Counted from the stretch's first letter, positions 49,179 to 59,001 are shown. The stretch is DNA of 64,000 bases from Psychromonas sp. SP041 (GCF_000470315.2 NZ_CBRF02000018.1:32697-96696), one strand, 5' to 3'. A program made the numbers and translations. The notes: generated from the sequence alone by a model not told the origin.

Positions 49179-49589
49179 TTAATTACCTTTTTCACTGACT
49201 TCATTCAAACTTTTTAATACCAAGCAATCATCAGATCCATCAACATCACAATTATCTATCATCGTTAATAATTGTTGTTCTAATTGTTTTAACTGTTCTA
49301 TTTTATTACGAACTTCAACTAAATGATGTTGTGCAACATCGTGCGCTTGGTGTGCATCATGATGTTTGCAGTCTTGTAAATGAATTAACTGTTTAATTTC
49401 ATCAAGGCTAAAGCCTAATGCACGACTATGTCGTATGAAGTGTAAACGTTGACATTGTTGACTGGTATAACGACGCTGATTACCTGCACTGCGCTGGGCT
49501 TTTTCCAATAAACCAATGTCTTCATAGTAACGAATAGTAGGTACTTTACAGTGTGTTTCTTTACTGAGTTGACCAATTGAATAAACCAT
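49179..49589 (-). CDS. MerR-family metal-responsive regulator (CadR/PbrR/ZntR-like)
   Basis: 136 aa. The winged helix-turn-helix is at residues 1-40 (IGQLSKETHCKVPTIRYYED), then the dimerisation helix. Cysteines C74, C114 and C122, with His-rich DCKHHDAHQAHD and NCDVDGSDDC, match the three-Cys spacing of the CadR/PbrR group, suggesting Cd, Pb or Zn sensing. It is divergent from the cation transporter, whose promoter has the 19-bp spacer that MerR proteins need. Confidence 0.9.
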   Translation of the reverse strand: MVYSIGQLSKETHCKVPTIRYYEDIGLLEKAQRSAGNQRRYTSQQCQRLHFIRHSRALGFSLDEIKQLIHLQDCKHHDAHQAHDVAQHHLVEVRNKIEQLKQLEQQLLTMIDNCDVDGSDDCLVLKSLNEVSEKGN

Positions 49590-49623
49590 TTCTTATTTAT
49601 CCTCAATTATTTTCAAAAAAGAC

Positions 49624-49654
49624 TTGAACCTCTAGTTACTAGAGCTTGTATAGT
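49624..49654 (+). promoter_or_regulatory. MerR-type promoter of the cation transporter, with dyad operator
   Basis: -35 TTGAAC (49624-49629) and -10 TATAGT (49649-49654) are separated by 19 bp instead of 17. The spacer holds the perfect dyad CTCTAG-TTA-CTAGAG (49630-49644). This over-long spacer with central palindrome is the hallmark of promoters activated by DNA distortion by MerR regulators. Confidence 0.88.
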
Positions 49655-49695
49655 TTCATTATAAATTAATTAAACAAGAGAAAAAGAGGTATTTT

Positions 49696-50391
49696 ATGGC
49701 TGGATGTTGTAACCACCAAGCGGATTTCACCGGTATGGATCCCATTTACAAACGTATATTAATCGCCATTATTTTAATTAACGGGATTATGTTTTTTGTT
49801 GAAATGTTTGCAGGTGTAAAATCACACTCACAATCTTTACAGGCCGATGCTTTAGACTTTTTAGGCGATACATTGACCTATGGTATAAGTTTATGGGTTA
49901 TCGGTAAGTCATTGTCATTACGTAGTAATATCGCGTTGTTAAAAGGGGTTAGCTTATTATTAATGGCTATCTATGTACTGTCTTCTACCTTATACAAGTT
50001 CTGGTTTATAGAAACACCTGATGCGGGCATTATGGGAAGCATTGCAATACTCGCTTTTATTGCCAATGTTGTCAGCGTATTACTATTAATGAAATATAAA
50101 GATGGTGATGCCAATGTACGTTCTGTTTGGTTATGTAGCCGTAATGATGCCATTGGAAACTTAGTTGTATTGGTCGCTGCTTCTGGAGTATGGGTAACTG
50201 ACAGTGCTTTACCCGACTTAATTGTAGCGGCATTTTTAGCCACTCTTTTCTTAAGCTCAGCAAAACAGATCATTCAACAAGCAAATCAGGAAAAGAAATT
50301 ACAACGATTAAATGCAGATGGACAAAGTAATGGGCACTGTAGTTTAAAACCTAAAGCAAATGACCATGTTCATGATGGACATAAGCATTAA
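49696..50391 (+). CDS. Cation diffusion facilitator-type metal exporter
   Basis: 231 aa with about six membrane helices. The N-terminal CCNHQ motif and the C-terminal His-rich tail (DHVHDGHKH) are metal-binding. LQADALDFLGDTLTYG supplies a DxxxD metal site of CDF transporters, and WLCSRNDAIGNLVVL the second. This matches the MerR-linked group of small CDF proteins that start MAGCC. It probably exports the divalent metal sensed by the divergent regulator. The cytoplasmic C-terminal domain of classical CDFs is missing. Confidence 0.88.
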   Translation: MAGCCNHQADFTGMDPIYKRILIAIILINGIMFFVEMFAGVKSHSQSLQADALDFLGDTLTYGISLWVIGKSLSLRSNIALLKGVSLLLMAIYVLSSTLYKFWFIETPDAGIMGSIAILAFIANVVSVLLLMKYKDGDANVRSVWLCSRNDAIGNLVVLVAASGVWVTDSALPDLIVAAFLATLFLSSAKQIIQQANQEKKLQRLNADGQSNGHCSLKPKANDHVHDGHKH

Positions 50392-50808
50392 ATTTATGAG
50401 TGAATAATCTACTAAGCAAAAGATTAAACGAACGAATAAGCTGAACAATTTACAAGGTCATGCAATTTGTACAGCTTATTCATATTCATTAATCTAGTTA
50501 ATTACCTATATGCAAATACTTAGCTTTCATTTATTTACTTCCATTACTTAGCTTTGATTACTTAGCTTCAATCGTTCAACTTCCATAATTAATTTAATGT
50601 CATTGTGAAAGCTTAATTAATTCGCCTGTCCTATCTCCCTTCATCATTTAGCCATCATGGGTTAAATAAAGAACCTTTTTTATACATGAACTTATAGCTG
50701 GATCACTTAATTGAGACGGGTAATTTAAACATAAGTTTACAAAAAATTAACATGCACTTATTATCTTAATTTGCCACAATCAATTATCTTCTTTTGAAAG
50801 GCTTATTT
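50392..50808. other. Intergenic region, 417 bp
   Basis: It contains the inverted repeat at 50434-50481 and several CTTAGCTT-type short repeats (about 50519-50575). No gene seen. Confidence 0.45.
50434..50481 (+). terminator. Inverted repeat after the cation transporter (possible terminator)
   Basis: GAATAAGCTG (50434-50443) and CAGCTTATTC (50472-50481) are exact reverse complements. The 28-nt loop includes TTTACAAGGTCA, also seen at about 41174. There is no T run after the stem, so terminator function is uncertain. Confidence 0.45.
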
Positions 50809-51441
50809 ATGTCACCTATTTTATATTCATTTCGACGTTGTCCTTATGCAATGAGAGCACGTTTAGCCATTGCAATTAGCGGACAAGAAGTGCGATTAAG
50901 AGAAATAGTATTAAAGCACAAGCCAGCAGAACTATTGGCTATCTCTCCGAATAAAACAATTCCAGTGCTACAAATAAATGAACAAGCAGTATTAGATGAA
51001 AGTCTAGAAATCATGGTCTGGGCCTTAAGTCAGCATGATCCTAAACAATGGATAAATGATTCATTACAAGAGATGTTATTACTAATCGATAATAATGATT
51101 ATGAGTTTAAGTCTTGGTTAGATAAATATAAGTATGCAGATAGGTTTCCAGAATATGAACAAGCCTACTACCGAGACCAAGCAGAAGATTTTTTAATGGA
51201 GTTAGAGTCTCGTTTACATAAACAAACCTATTTATTTGCAGATCATATAACCTTAGCTGATATGGCAATTTTCCCTTTTATCCGACAATTTGCTAGTGTA
51301 GACAAAGCATGGTTTGAACAAAGCCCATATTTACGAGTCCAACAATGGTTAATGGAATTAGTTAATGACGAGCTGTTTATAAACTGCATGAAAAAATACC
51401 CGACCTGGCTTGAATCAGGCGAAGATATTTTATTCCCTTAA
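50809..51441 (+). CDS. Glutathione S-transferase-like protein with CPY motif
   Basis: 210 aa. The thioredoxin-like N-terminus has FRRCPYAMRARLAIAISG at residues 7-24, with Cys-Pro-Tyr as in glutaredoxin-2-like and omega-type GSTs, so a thiol-transferase or deglutathionylation activity is plausible. NKTIPVLQINEQAVLDESLEI supplies the cis-Pro and Glu-Ser glutathione site. The helical domain has HITLADMAIFPFIRQFA. ATG with AAAGG upstream is chosen over an in-frame TTG five codons earlier. Confidence 0.9.
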   Translation: MSPILYSFRRCPYAMRARLAIAISGQEVRLREIVLKHKPAELLAISPNKTIPVLQINEQAVLDESLEIMVWALSQHDPKQWINDSLQEMLLLIDNNDYEFKSWLDKYKYADRFPEYEQAYYRDQAEDFLMELESRLHKQTYLFADHITLADMAIFPFIRQFASVDKAWFEQSPYLRVQQWLMELVNDELFINCMKKYPTWLESGEDILFP

Positions 51442-51513
51442 CCGAATGCTAACCTGAATTTCATTATGATCGTTAAATCGAATTCAAAAAATAATTATTA
51501 ACAGGTTTTAATC

Positions 51514-52041
51514 ATGGAAGAAAGAATGACTAAATATAATACACTAGCAAAATCATTTCATTGGCTGTCAGCCATCATGGTCATTGGTTTATTTGCAGCA
51601 GGTTATTGGATGGTCGACCTTAGCTATTATAGTGAATGGTACCAAACGGCACCGCATTGGCATAAGTCCTTTGGCTTATGTTTTGTGTTGATCACCTTAG
51701 GCCGACTGATATGGAAGTTAATCTCGAACGCCCCTAAAATTGAAGGTTCAGCTTTTGAAAAAAAGGCAGCCACTTATGCACATTATCTCGTTTATATCTT
51801 ATTATTCACCATGTTTTTATCTGGCTACTTAATCTCGACAGCAGATGGACGTGGTATCGCCATTTTTAATTGGCTAGAAGTACCTGGGTTAGGCTCATTT
51901 ATTGAAAACCAAGAAGATCTTGCAGGACAAGTACATGAATATGCAGCTTATGTATTAATCGGATTATCAAGCTTACATGCCCTTGCTGCTTTGAAGCATC
52001 ATTTCATTAATAAAGATAATACTCTTAAAAAAATGCTTTAA
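51514..52041 (+). CDS. Cytochrome b561
   Basis: 175 aa with four membrane helices. Heme-ligand His residues are seen at KSFHWLSA, APHWHKSFG, YAHYLVY and VHEYAAYVLIGLSSLHALAALKHH. The enzyme is a membrane di-heme b cytochrome that oxidises quinol or scavenges superoxide. An ATG four codons later, with purine-rich AAGAAAG before it, is an alternative start. It is followed after 50 bp by yceI, the usual partner. Confidence 0.93.
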   Translation: MEERMTKYNTLAKSFHWLSAIMVIGLFAAGYWMVDLSYYSEWYQTAPHWHKSFGLCFVLITLGRLIWKLISNAPKIEGSAFEKKAATYAHYLVYILLFTMFLSGYLISTADGRGIAIFNWLEVPGLGSFIENQEDLAGQVHEYAAYVLIGLSSLHALAALKHHFINKDNTLKKML

Positions 52042-52091
52042 TTATTTTAAACCATGTTCTACGTTATATTTACTCAACTAAGGAAGATACC

Positions 52092-52655
52092 ATGAAAAAA
52101 GTACTAATCGCGTCAGCTTTAAGCGCAGTAATGGCTTTACCAATGAGCGCAATCGCAGCAGATTATAAAATAGATACAACGCATGCTTTTGTTAACTTTA
52201 AAGTTAGCCATTTAGGTTATAGCTTTATTCAAGGCCGTTTCAATAAATTTGAAGGGCAATTTAGCTACGATGAAAAAAATGTAACTGCATCTAAAGTGAC
52301 GATTAACGTTAATACAACCAGCTTAGATTCAAACCATGCAGAGCGTGATAAGCATCTTAAAAGCGATGATTATATTGATGCAGGTAAATTCTCAACAGCA
52401 AAATTTGTTAGTACTAGCGTTGCAGAAAAAGCCGATGGCGGTTTAGCAATTACTGGTGATATGACATTCCATGGCGTGACTAAACCGGTTGTGGTTGATG
52501 CTAAAGTCATTGGTCAAGGTGATGACCCATGGGGTAATTACCGTGCTGGTTTAGAAGGTACTGCACGCTTAGAACTAGCTGATTTTGGTATGAATGTTAA
52601 AGGCGCTTCAACTTACGTTGATTTAGATATCGTATTAGAAGGTATTCGTCAGTAA
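52092..52655 (+). CDS. YceI-family periplasmic lipid-binding protein
   Basis: 187 aa. The signal peptide ends at SAIAADYK (cleavage near residue 22). The mature protein has the YceI lipocalin-like pattern: YKIDTTHAFVNFKVSHLG, FNKFEGQFSYDEKN, HLKSDDYIDAGKFSTAKF and MTFHGVTKPVVVDA. Family members bind isoprenoid or polyprenyl lipids and often pair with cytochrome b561, as here. A strong terminator follows. Confidence 0.94.
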   Translation: MKKVLIASALSAVMALPMSAIAADYKIDTTHAFVNFKVSHLGYSFIQGRFNKFEGQFSYDEKNVTASKVTINVNTTSLDSNHAERDKHLKSDDYIDAGKFSTAKFVSTSVAEKADGGLAITGDMTFHGVTKPVVVDAKVIGQGDDPWGNYRAGLEGTARLELADFGMNVKGASTYVDLDIVLEGIRQ

Positions 52656-53003
52656 TCGAACAATAGATTAAAGACATAATAGCAACAATAGACAGTTATT
52701 TTCTATTGTTGCTATTTAAAAGCCTTTTATTATCACAGAAAAATCATCTTAATTGTCTCAGTGCGTTACACCAATAACCCTTTAGTAAATTCGTCGTTCT
52801 AATAACCTTATATCCAAGTCTGATATCCTAATAAAAAATTATCTCAATTCAATTATTCTATTTAATGACTCTATTTAATTAAATTTCAATAATAGAATAC
52901 GACAATAAGCCCTTTTAGATTTTCTGTTACAGTAACTTAGCTGTATTTTTCAGCCTAAAAACACGTTACACTTTTTATGTACTTAGCAAACTACGGTGAA
53001 AAT
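52656..53003. other. Intergenic region, 348 bp
   Basis: It holds the yceI terminator (52678-52716) and then the dgt promoter region, in which I see no named site. Confidence 0.45.
52678..52716 (+). terminator. Rho-independent terminator after yceI
   Basis: Perfect 15-bp stem AATAGCAACAATAGA/TCTATTGTTGCTATT with a 9-nt loop. Confidence 0.9.
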
Positions 53004-54431
53004 ATGCATTTAGAAAAGAACATGACAACTGTTAGTGATAATAATCAGCTTGATACAGCAGTAGAAAAAAACAGCATAGATCTTTCCATCAATAATGCTT
53101 GGTTGGCACGTTTAATAGAAGAGCCGAATAAAAAAAGACGACTAGACCAACGTACCCCCTTTCAACGTGATAAAGCACGTGTATTACACTCGGCAGCATT
53201 TCGACGTTTACAATCGAAGACTCAAATTCATAATAATGGCCTCAGTGATTTTTACCGTACTCGCTTAACACATTCTTTAGAAGTGGCACAAATCGGTACG
53301 GGTATTATTGCTAACTTACAAATGATTCAGCCAGAATTTCATGCTTTGTTACCCGGTAACAATTTAATTGAGACAATTTGCTTAAGCCATGATATTGGCC
53401 ACCCTCCTTTTGGTCACGGTGGTGAAACGGCTCTTAATTATATGATGATAGAACACGGTGGCTTTGAAGGTAATGGACAAACCTTTCGAATTCTAACGCA
53501 GCTTGAGCAATATACAGAACATAACGGCATGAACTTAACCCGCCGTAGTTTATTGGGGCTATTAAAATACCCAATCTGTTTGAGTGAACTCAGTAATTCC
53601 TACCCTATTGATAACAGTCGTAATTTTCGTCAATTAAAAACTGAAGAATGGATGCCTGCAAAAGGTATTTATGATCATGACAAAGCATTATTAGATTCTG
53701 TTTTAGCGCCGTTGTGTGAAAGTGATCGACGTTTATTTGGCAGTAAAAGAACACCGATAAACGACTCGAAACAACATTTAAAATCTAAATATAAATCTTT
53801 TGATTGTTCAGTCATGGAAATCGCGGATGACATTGCCTATGGCGTGCATGACCTTGAAGATGCGATCGCGATGGGCATTATTAATAAAGCCCTATGGCAA
53901 GAAAAAGTATTGAAGCAGTTGTATGACATTAAAGACTTTTGTTTACATGACCAGCTACAAGAAATAACAGACAATTTATTTTCATTGCAACACTTTAAGC
54001 GTAAAGATGCGATTGGCTCATTAGTGAATGCATTAATTACATCTATCAGCATTCAACGTGTTAATAAACAGTTTATAGAGCCATTATTGGCTTATAACGC
54101 ATACTTAGATCCCGCTATGTACCAAGCTTTAGAAATTCTAAAAAGCTTTGTTTTAAACTATGTTATCAAAAGCCCTGATTTACAAATTTTAGAATACCGA
54201 GGACAACAAATTGTCATGGAGTTGTTTGAAACCTTTAAAGCGGGACCCTTACGCTTTTTGCCTGAGAGCGCAAAACAGTTATGGAAAGCACAGAATGGTG
54301 ATGAGTCACGCGAACAACGAGTCATTGCAGATTACATTTCAAGCTTAACCGACAATCATGCGTTGAGATTGCACGCGAGTTTATTTAGCAGTAACCAAAC
54401 AACCCCAATGATGGGTGAACATGCATTTTAA
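53004..54431 (+). CDS. dgt: dGTP triphosphohydrolase (dGTPase-like)
   Basis: 475 aa. The HD-domain metal ligands are visible: RTRLTHSLEVAQIG (first His) and CLSHDIGHPPFGHGGE (HD pair), then EIADDIAYGVHDLEDA with the last Asp. The N-terminal RRLDQRTPFQRDKARVLHSA is typical of dGTPases. The enzyme cleaves dGTP to deoxyguanosine and triphosphate and can protect against phage by depleting dNTPs. The start is the ATG after GGTGAAA; an ATG nine codons earlier is possible. A terminator follows closely. Confidence 0.93.
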   Translation: MHLEKNMTTVSDNNQLDTAVEKNSIDLSINNAWLARLIEEPNKKRRLDQRTPFQRDKARVLHSAAFRRLQSKTQIHNNGLSDFYRTRLTHSLEVAQIGTGIIANLQMIQPEFHALLPGNNLIETICLSHDIGHPPFGHGGETALNYMMIEHGGFEGNGQTFRILTQLEQYTEHNGMNLTRRSLLGLLKYPICLSELSNSYPIDNSRNFRQLKTEEWMPAKGIYDHDKALLDSVLAPLCESDRRLFGSKRTPINDSKQHLKSKYKSFDCSVMEIADDIAYGVHDLEDAIAMGIINKALWQEKVLKQLYDIKDFCLHDQLQEITDNLFSLQHFKRKDAIGSLVNALITSISIQRVNKQFIEPLLAYNAYLDPAMYQALEILKSFVLNYVIKSPDLQILEYRGQQIVMELFETFKAGPLRFLPESAKQLWKAQNGDESREQRVIADYISSLTDNHALRLHASLFSSNQTTPMMGEHAF

Positions 54432-55359
54432 TCGATTTACTATTATTACAGTAAATAGAAACAACTGAGTTATTTACTTATTCAAATAACTCAGTTGTGC
54501 GTTGTCATCGAATAAAAAATCAGAATCAGCTCAACTACACTCGTCACGTCATTAGGGTATTAATTTTGCAGCCTTTTCACTCTATCGGCGGCTCAGCTAT
54601 TTATTATCTGAAAAATCCCTAATCACAACACGCAAAAAATAAACAGGATACACAGAGTTAAATTCGCTGGTAAAACAATGGAAGTGTCATTCAAGGTGAA
54701 TTATTGAAGTAATAACGGGTTATTGGAAAATAATTTAACGTAGAAGTTCACAGAAATAATGATGCTATATCACTTTGCTTATCCAGAAATGAGGTTATTT
54801 AATGACGTTATTATACTGGCCTAATGCAAAATAAATATTGGTGAGGTTCCTGCGTGTGCTACTTACCTGCCCCTGTAAATAGTTTTTTATCCAAAGGTTT
54901 CAGAACAGACTTTAATACAATCCTGTTAACCCCCCTCTCGATGGTGATGGCATACGCCAAACGATCGATATCGGTTAGTTAACGTTCCTTGCTATTAACT
55001 ACTCTCCTCCTGTATTTAATCTCCTAAAAAATTTTCAAATAATCTAGGCTATCGACAACTAAATTCGAGTAGAGTATGTTGGTTTCCTTCACCTTAATGA
55101 ATGATTTCCATCTAAAAATGGTTAGCTGCATTTATCATCGTACTCTTTCATAAATGCAGAAAAAAGCAGGTATCTGAATCGATATTAGATACCCCTTAAT
55201 ATCGCCTAGGGAATATAAAAAATGATGGTCAAAACAACTTAGTTGCTCAATCCCTTGTAAAAAGACAAATATTTTTTATATCTTTTTTTATTGAAAATGT
55301 AATTATGACCCAACCTAACAATGTACAATCATTGCAAAATTATAAGAGCCTACTCATCT
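54432..55359. other. Intergenic region, 0.9 kb
   Basis: It contains the dgt terminator (54461-54498) and, between 54545 and 54625, a loose inverted repeat with ATTAGGG/CCCTAAT arms. The rest, up to the sbmA start, has no gene I can support. It is more GC-mixed than other spacers (for example TGCGTGTGCTACTTACCTG near 54849). Confidence 0.45.
54461..54498 (+). terminator. Rho-independent terminator after dgt
   Basis: Perfect 15-bp stem ACAACTGAGTTATTT/AAATAACTCAGTTGT with an 8-nt loop. Confidence 0.9.
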
Positions 55360-56610
55360 ATGTTTAAATCGTTCTTTCCTAATCCTAAGATATTCTTCAT
55401 CTCGGTATTGATCTTTGCCGGACTTACTTGTGCTGTTTGGTATGGATACAACGAGCAAATGGCTGACTTTTTCGGCCTTGATATTACGGACTCTGAACCC
55501 GTCATAGGCTTAAAGCATTTTGTGACTGATTCTTTTTTATTATTTTATTGTTACTACTTTATCTGTACGGTTATTTTTGCTTTTGTATGGTTCAAAGCAT
55601 CGCCACATAAATGGCAATGGTGGTCTATTATTGGTTCTTCTACCATTTTATTTTCAACCTATTTTTCAGTACAAGTATCCGTTGCTATCAATAATTGGCG
55701 TCGCCCATTTTTTGATTTAATTCAATCATTATTAAAACCCATCGGCAATAACACCGCCACAGAAACGATTAATGCACAGACAGCCAACTCTGCCAGTGAG
55801 CAATTATTTGGTCTGTTAATTGTATTTGGCGAGATCGCATTCTTAGCTATTTTCATCTATGTGGTGACTCGTTTTCTAGTCAGCCATTTTATCTTTCGCT
55901 GGCGTACTGCCATGAATGAATATTATACTCAGTATTGGCTTAAATTAAGAAATGTTGAAGGAGCATCCCAACGTATTCAAGAAGATACGATGCGTTTTGC
56001 ATCTATTATGGAGAGCCTTGGTGTTGCATTAGTGGAAGCAGTAATGACATTATTTGCATTTCTACCCGTCTTATGGAGCCTATCTGAATATGTATCAGAG
56101 TTACCAATAATAGGTAAAATTGCTCACCCACTCTTCTATGCATCGTTATTTTGGTCAATCTTTGGAACAGGTTTACTGGCATTAATTGGTATTAAATTAC
56201 CTGGGTTAGAGTTTAATAATCAAAAGGTTGAAGCAGCATTTCGTAAAGAATTAGTTTACGGGGAAGATGATGCTAATCGTGCGGACCCAATTACATTAAA
56301 CGAATTGTTTTTAAATGTACGCAAAAACTATTTCCGTTTATACTTTCATTATATGTACTTCAACGTTGCCCGTATGTTGTATTTACAGGCAGATAACATC
56401 TTTGTCTTTATTCTACTCGTACCCACTATCGTTATAGGCGCTATCACGTTCGGTATTCTTCAACAGATCCTGACTGCCTTTGGTCAAGTGAGTAATTCAT
56501 TCCAATATTTAGTTAACTCTTGGACAACCATCGTTGAACTTTTATCAGTTCGGAAACGACTCACTGCATTTGAGTCAACATTGGATGATAATATCAACCA
56601 CACTAATTAA
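55360..56610 (+). CDS. sbmA: Peptide antibiotic transporter SbmA/BacA
   Basis: 416 aa from the ATG giving [13 protein letters not shown], which matches the start of E. coli SbmA; 13 more codons upstream are open but unneeded. About seven to eight membrane helices, with family blocks [63 protein letters not shown] split across loops, and [22 protein letters not shown]. SbmA is an inner-membrane proton-driven importer of proline-rich antimicrobial peptides and microcins. It stands alone. Confidence 0.95.
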   Translation: MFKSFFPNPKIFFISVLIFAGLTCAVWYGYNEQMADFFGLDITDSEPVIGLKHFVTDSFLLFYCYYFICTVIFAFVWFKASPHKWQWWSIIGSSTILFSTYFSVQVSVAINNWRRPFFDLIQSLLKPIGNNTATETINAQTANSASEQLFGLLIVFGEIAFLAIFIYVVTRFLVSHFIFRWRTAMNEYYTQYWLKLRNVEGASQRIQEDTMRFASIMESLGVALVEAVMTLFAFLPVLWSLSEYVSELPIIGKIAHPLFYASLFWSIFGTGLLALIGIKLPGLEFNNQKVEAAFRKELVYGEDDANRADPITLNELFLNVRKNYFRLYFHYMYFNVARMLYLQADNIFVFILLVPTIVIGAITFGILQQILTAFGQVSNSFQYLVNSWTTIVELLSVRKRLTAFESTLDDNINHTN

Positions 56611-56765
56611 CTGATCTATTTTACTGGTTAAAATAACTTATTTTTCCGTTATAAATTTCGTAAAGGGAACAAACGTTTAGCTCCGTTTACGCCTTAAAAT
56701 AAGACATTTTTCCTGCACAAAATTTAGATCATTTATTTAATGTAATCGGTATAACTAAAGCTTGC

Positions 56766-56820
56766 TAAGGCCCCCTCTCAAACTTGTATTGATATAACAA
56801 GCAACGTTTTGGGGGCCTTA
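56766..56820 (+). terminator. Long hairpin with TAAGGCCCCC arms (sbmA terminator or small-RNA element)
   Basis: TAAGGCCCCC (56766-56775) and GGGGGCCTTA (56811-56820) are exact reverse complements, with an inner CTTGT/ACAAG pairing. It is very GC-rich against an AT background and lies 150 bp after the sbmA stop. There is no T run on the plus strand after it. Confidence 0.55.
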
Positions 56821-57055
56821 TACCATATTTCTGTATATAGACGGTTTAACACTTCTATATTGGCTCATTTGAAGCCGTAAGTGGAGAGGGTCCATACCAT
56901 TAATCTAAGTAATTATCACTAGTTTCAATCCCCCCTTAGCGAATACCACTTTTTTATCATTTTATAGACAAGTCCCCTTATCATTTTTTGTTATAAATTC
57001 TTTCATAAAAATTTTAATTAATATTTCCATTGAAGTTCTTCTGTACACTTCAATA

Positions 57056-57075
57056 TGTTATGTTATAACATAACA
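57056..57075. promoter_or_regulatory. Zur box (zinc-responsive operator)
   Basis: The perfect 20-bp palindrome TGTTATGTTATAACATAACA matches the gammaproteobacterial Zur consensus (GTTATxxTATAACA type). It lies 48 bp before the small membrane protein gene and just upstream of the zinc transporter operon, so zinc-bound Zur should repress the whole cluster. Confidence 0.9.
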
Positions 57076-57122
57076 ATAAAGAGTTAATATAAATCTATCA
57101 TCCGTAATAAGAATAATAAAAA

Positions 57123-57260
57123 ATGAAAAAGAACCCACATAATCTAAACAGCATTAATACTTCTACAAAGTCCCTATTATTACTCGGTGTCAACTTTCGT
57201 CTAATTGTTACATCAGCAATAATTCTCATTCTTTGGTTCATATTATTTCAATTACTTTAA
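57123..57260 (+). CDS. 45-aa single-helix membrane protein at the head of the zinc operon
   Basis: Reads MKKNPHNLNSINTSTKSLL, then a hydrophobic helix (LIVTSAIILILWFILFQLL) ending at the stop. It begins 48 bp after the Zur box and ends 11 bp before the ABC ATPase gene, so it is placed as the first gene of the operon. The family is not known to me. Its hydrophobic C-terminal helix and basic N-terminus fit a small inner-membrane accessory subunit of the importer, but that is inference. Only one short frame is open here, and the ribosome site is weak. Confidence 0.65.
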   Translation: MKKNPHNLNSINTSTKSLLLLGVNFRLIVTSAIILILWFILFQLL

Positions 57261-57271
57261 TGAGTTGACTC

Positions 57272-58102
57272 ATGATTAATATTCTTAATTTGTGCGTCAA
57301 TTATAAAGACTCACCGGCTTTAGATAATATCTCTGTAGAAATAAAAAAAGGACAACTTGTTGCTATTGTAGGTGCAAATGGTGCAGGAAAATCAACCTTG
57401 CTGAAAGCTATAATGGGACAGTTGGAGCCAAGTTCAGGATTCATTGAACTAGGCGCACTAACGTCTAAAGATATCGCTTATCTACCACAGAGCCACAAAA
57501 TAGACCGAAAATTCCCCATTACAGTGAAAGACTTTATATCAGCGGGATCTTGGAAAAGAATCGGCTTTTGGAAAAAGTTTAGTTCATCAGAAAATGAGTT
57601 ATTAAAACAAGCATTAAATAAAGTAAGCCTCGAAGGCTTTGAGGAAAGACAAATAAGTACTTTATCTGGAGGACAATTTCAACGAATGTTGTTTGCCCGC
57701 ATGTTAATGCAAGATGCAGATATTTTATTACTCGATGAGCCCTTTGCAGCAATTGATACACAAACAACGATGGACCTGATGAACGTTATTAATGATTGCC
57801 AGCAACAAGGTAAAACTATCATTACAGTGATCCATGATTTATTACTAGTCTCGCGTTTTTTTCCAAATGTCATTTTACTGGCCAAAGAGTTAATTGCTTG
57901 TGGAAGTGTAAAAACAGTAATGACAGGCGATAATTTATCGAAAGCTGGATATCAACACTTAGCCTATATTTCTCACACTATGGATATCTCAACACCATTA
58001 ACAGTCGATTCACATAATGAGGTATCTAGCTCATTACCAAAAAAGAATTCAACACATATTCATTGTACAAACCCAGCTCATTATGAGGAAAAAATATCAT
58101 GA
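57272..58102 (+). CDS. Zinc/manganese-type ABC transporter ATP-binding protein (ZnuC/AztA-like)
   Basis: 276 aa. Walker A GANGAGKST (34-42), Q-loop YLPQSH, signature LSGGQFQR, Walker B ILLLDEPF and the switch His in VIHDLL are all intact. The C-terminal extension (after about residue 230) has several His residues (STHIHCTNPAHYEEK) that could bind metal. It energises zinc uptake with the next two genes. The stop overlaps the permease start by four bases. Confidence 0.92.
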   Translation: MINILNLCVNYKDSPALDNISVEIKKGQLVAIVGANGAGKSTLLKAIMGQLEPSSGFIELGALTSKDIAYLPQSHKIDRKFPITVKDFISAGSWKRIGFWKKFSSSENELLKQALNKVSLEGFEERQISTLSGGQFQRMLFARMLMQDADILLLDEPFAAIDTQTTMDLMNVINDCQQQGKTIITVIHDLLLVSRFFPNVILLAKELIACGSVKTVMTGDNLSKAGYQHLAYISHTMDISTPLTVDSHNEVSSSLPKKNSTHIHCTNPAHYEEKIS

Positions 58103-58971
58103 TCAGCAACGTTTATAGTTTATTTATTGAACCCTTTAGCGATTTCTCATTTATGCAAAGAGCATTATGGGGGGGCATTGTACTGAGTATTAGCGCTACC
58201 CCTATTGGTGTGTTTCTCACCCTGAGAAGAATGAGTTTAACCGGTGATGCAATGGCACATGCAATATTACCAGGAGCCGCTATTGGTTTTTTAATATCGG
58301 GAGTCTCTATTATAGCGATGACCATTGGCGGCATTATTGCAGGTTGTATTGTCGCTATTTTGGCCGGTATCGTTGCCCGCTACTCCAACGCAGAAGAGGA
58401 CTCAAGCTTAGCTGCTTTTTACCTGTTATCACTTGCTGCTGGTGTACTTATTATCTCAGCAAAAGGCAGTAATGTTGATCTCTTACATGTGTTATTTGGA
58501 TCTGTATTAGCACTCAATAATGACGCGTTGATATTGCTTACCTCTATTGCCACTATTTCAGTGCTTTCATTAACCGTGCTTTATCGACCATTAGTATTTG
58601 AGTGTGTTGATCCAGACTTTTTTAAGTCTGTGAGTAAGTTAAGTGCTATTGCACATTATGCTTTCTTATTATTGGTTGTATTAAATTTAGTCGCTGGGTT
58701 TCATGCTTTAGGGACACTCATGTCTGTAGGGTTAATGATTTTACCCGCCGCTATTTCAAGATTTTGGAGTGAGAAGTTAGGTGTCATGCTATTGATAGCA
58801 TTATTAACATCCATCATAAGTAGTTATTTAGGTCTTTTTCTTTCATTCCACGTCAGTTTTGCAACAAGTCCTGCCATCGTACTAGTAATGGGCATCATCT
58901 ATATCGTATCGCTCTTATTTGGACAACATGGAGGATTACTTTCAAAAAAATCACATAAACTTCACTTTTAA
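58099..58971 (+). CDS. Zinc/manganese-type ABC transporter permease (ZnuB/AztB-like)
   Basis: 290 aa with about eight membrane helices. The ABC-3 family pattern is clear: GIVLSISATPIGVFLTLRRM, SLTGDAMAHAILPGAAIGFL, DLLHVLFGSVLALNND and FHALGTLMSVGLMILPAAIS. It overlaps the ATPase gene by 4 bp (translational coupling) and is followed after 30 bp by the binding-protein gene. Confidence 0.93.
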   Translation: MISNVYSLFIEPFSDFSFMQRALWGGIVLSISATPIGVFLTLRRMSLTGDAMAHAILPGAAIGFLISGVSIIAMTIGGIIAGCIVAILAGIVARYSNAEEDSSLAAFYLLSLAAGVLIISAKGSNVDLLHVLFGSVLALNNDALILLTSIATISVLSLTVLYRPLVFECVDPDFFKSVSKLSAIAHYAFLLLVVLNLVAGFHALGTLMSVGLMILPAAISRFWSEKLGVMLLIALLTSIISSYLGLFLSFHVSFATSPAIVLVMGIIYIVSLLFGQHGGLLSKKSHKLHF

Positions 58972-59001
58972 CTAGTTTTTTATTAATTAAAGGAACAAAA
59001 A

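Larger units (their letters stand above)
56611..57122. other. Intergenic region, 512 bp, sbmA to the zinc operon
   Basis: It contains the GGCCCCC/GGGGGCC hairpin (56766-56820) and the Zur box (57056-57075). AT-rich otherwise. Confidence 0.5.

Noticed and set aside
49026..49217. 63-codon plus-strand frame between the TonB receptor and the merR gene
   Set aside because: It runs through the merR terminator and into the merR gene antisense, with no ribosome site.
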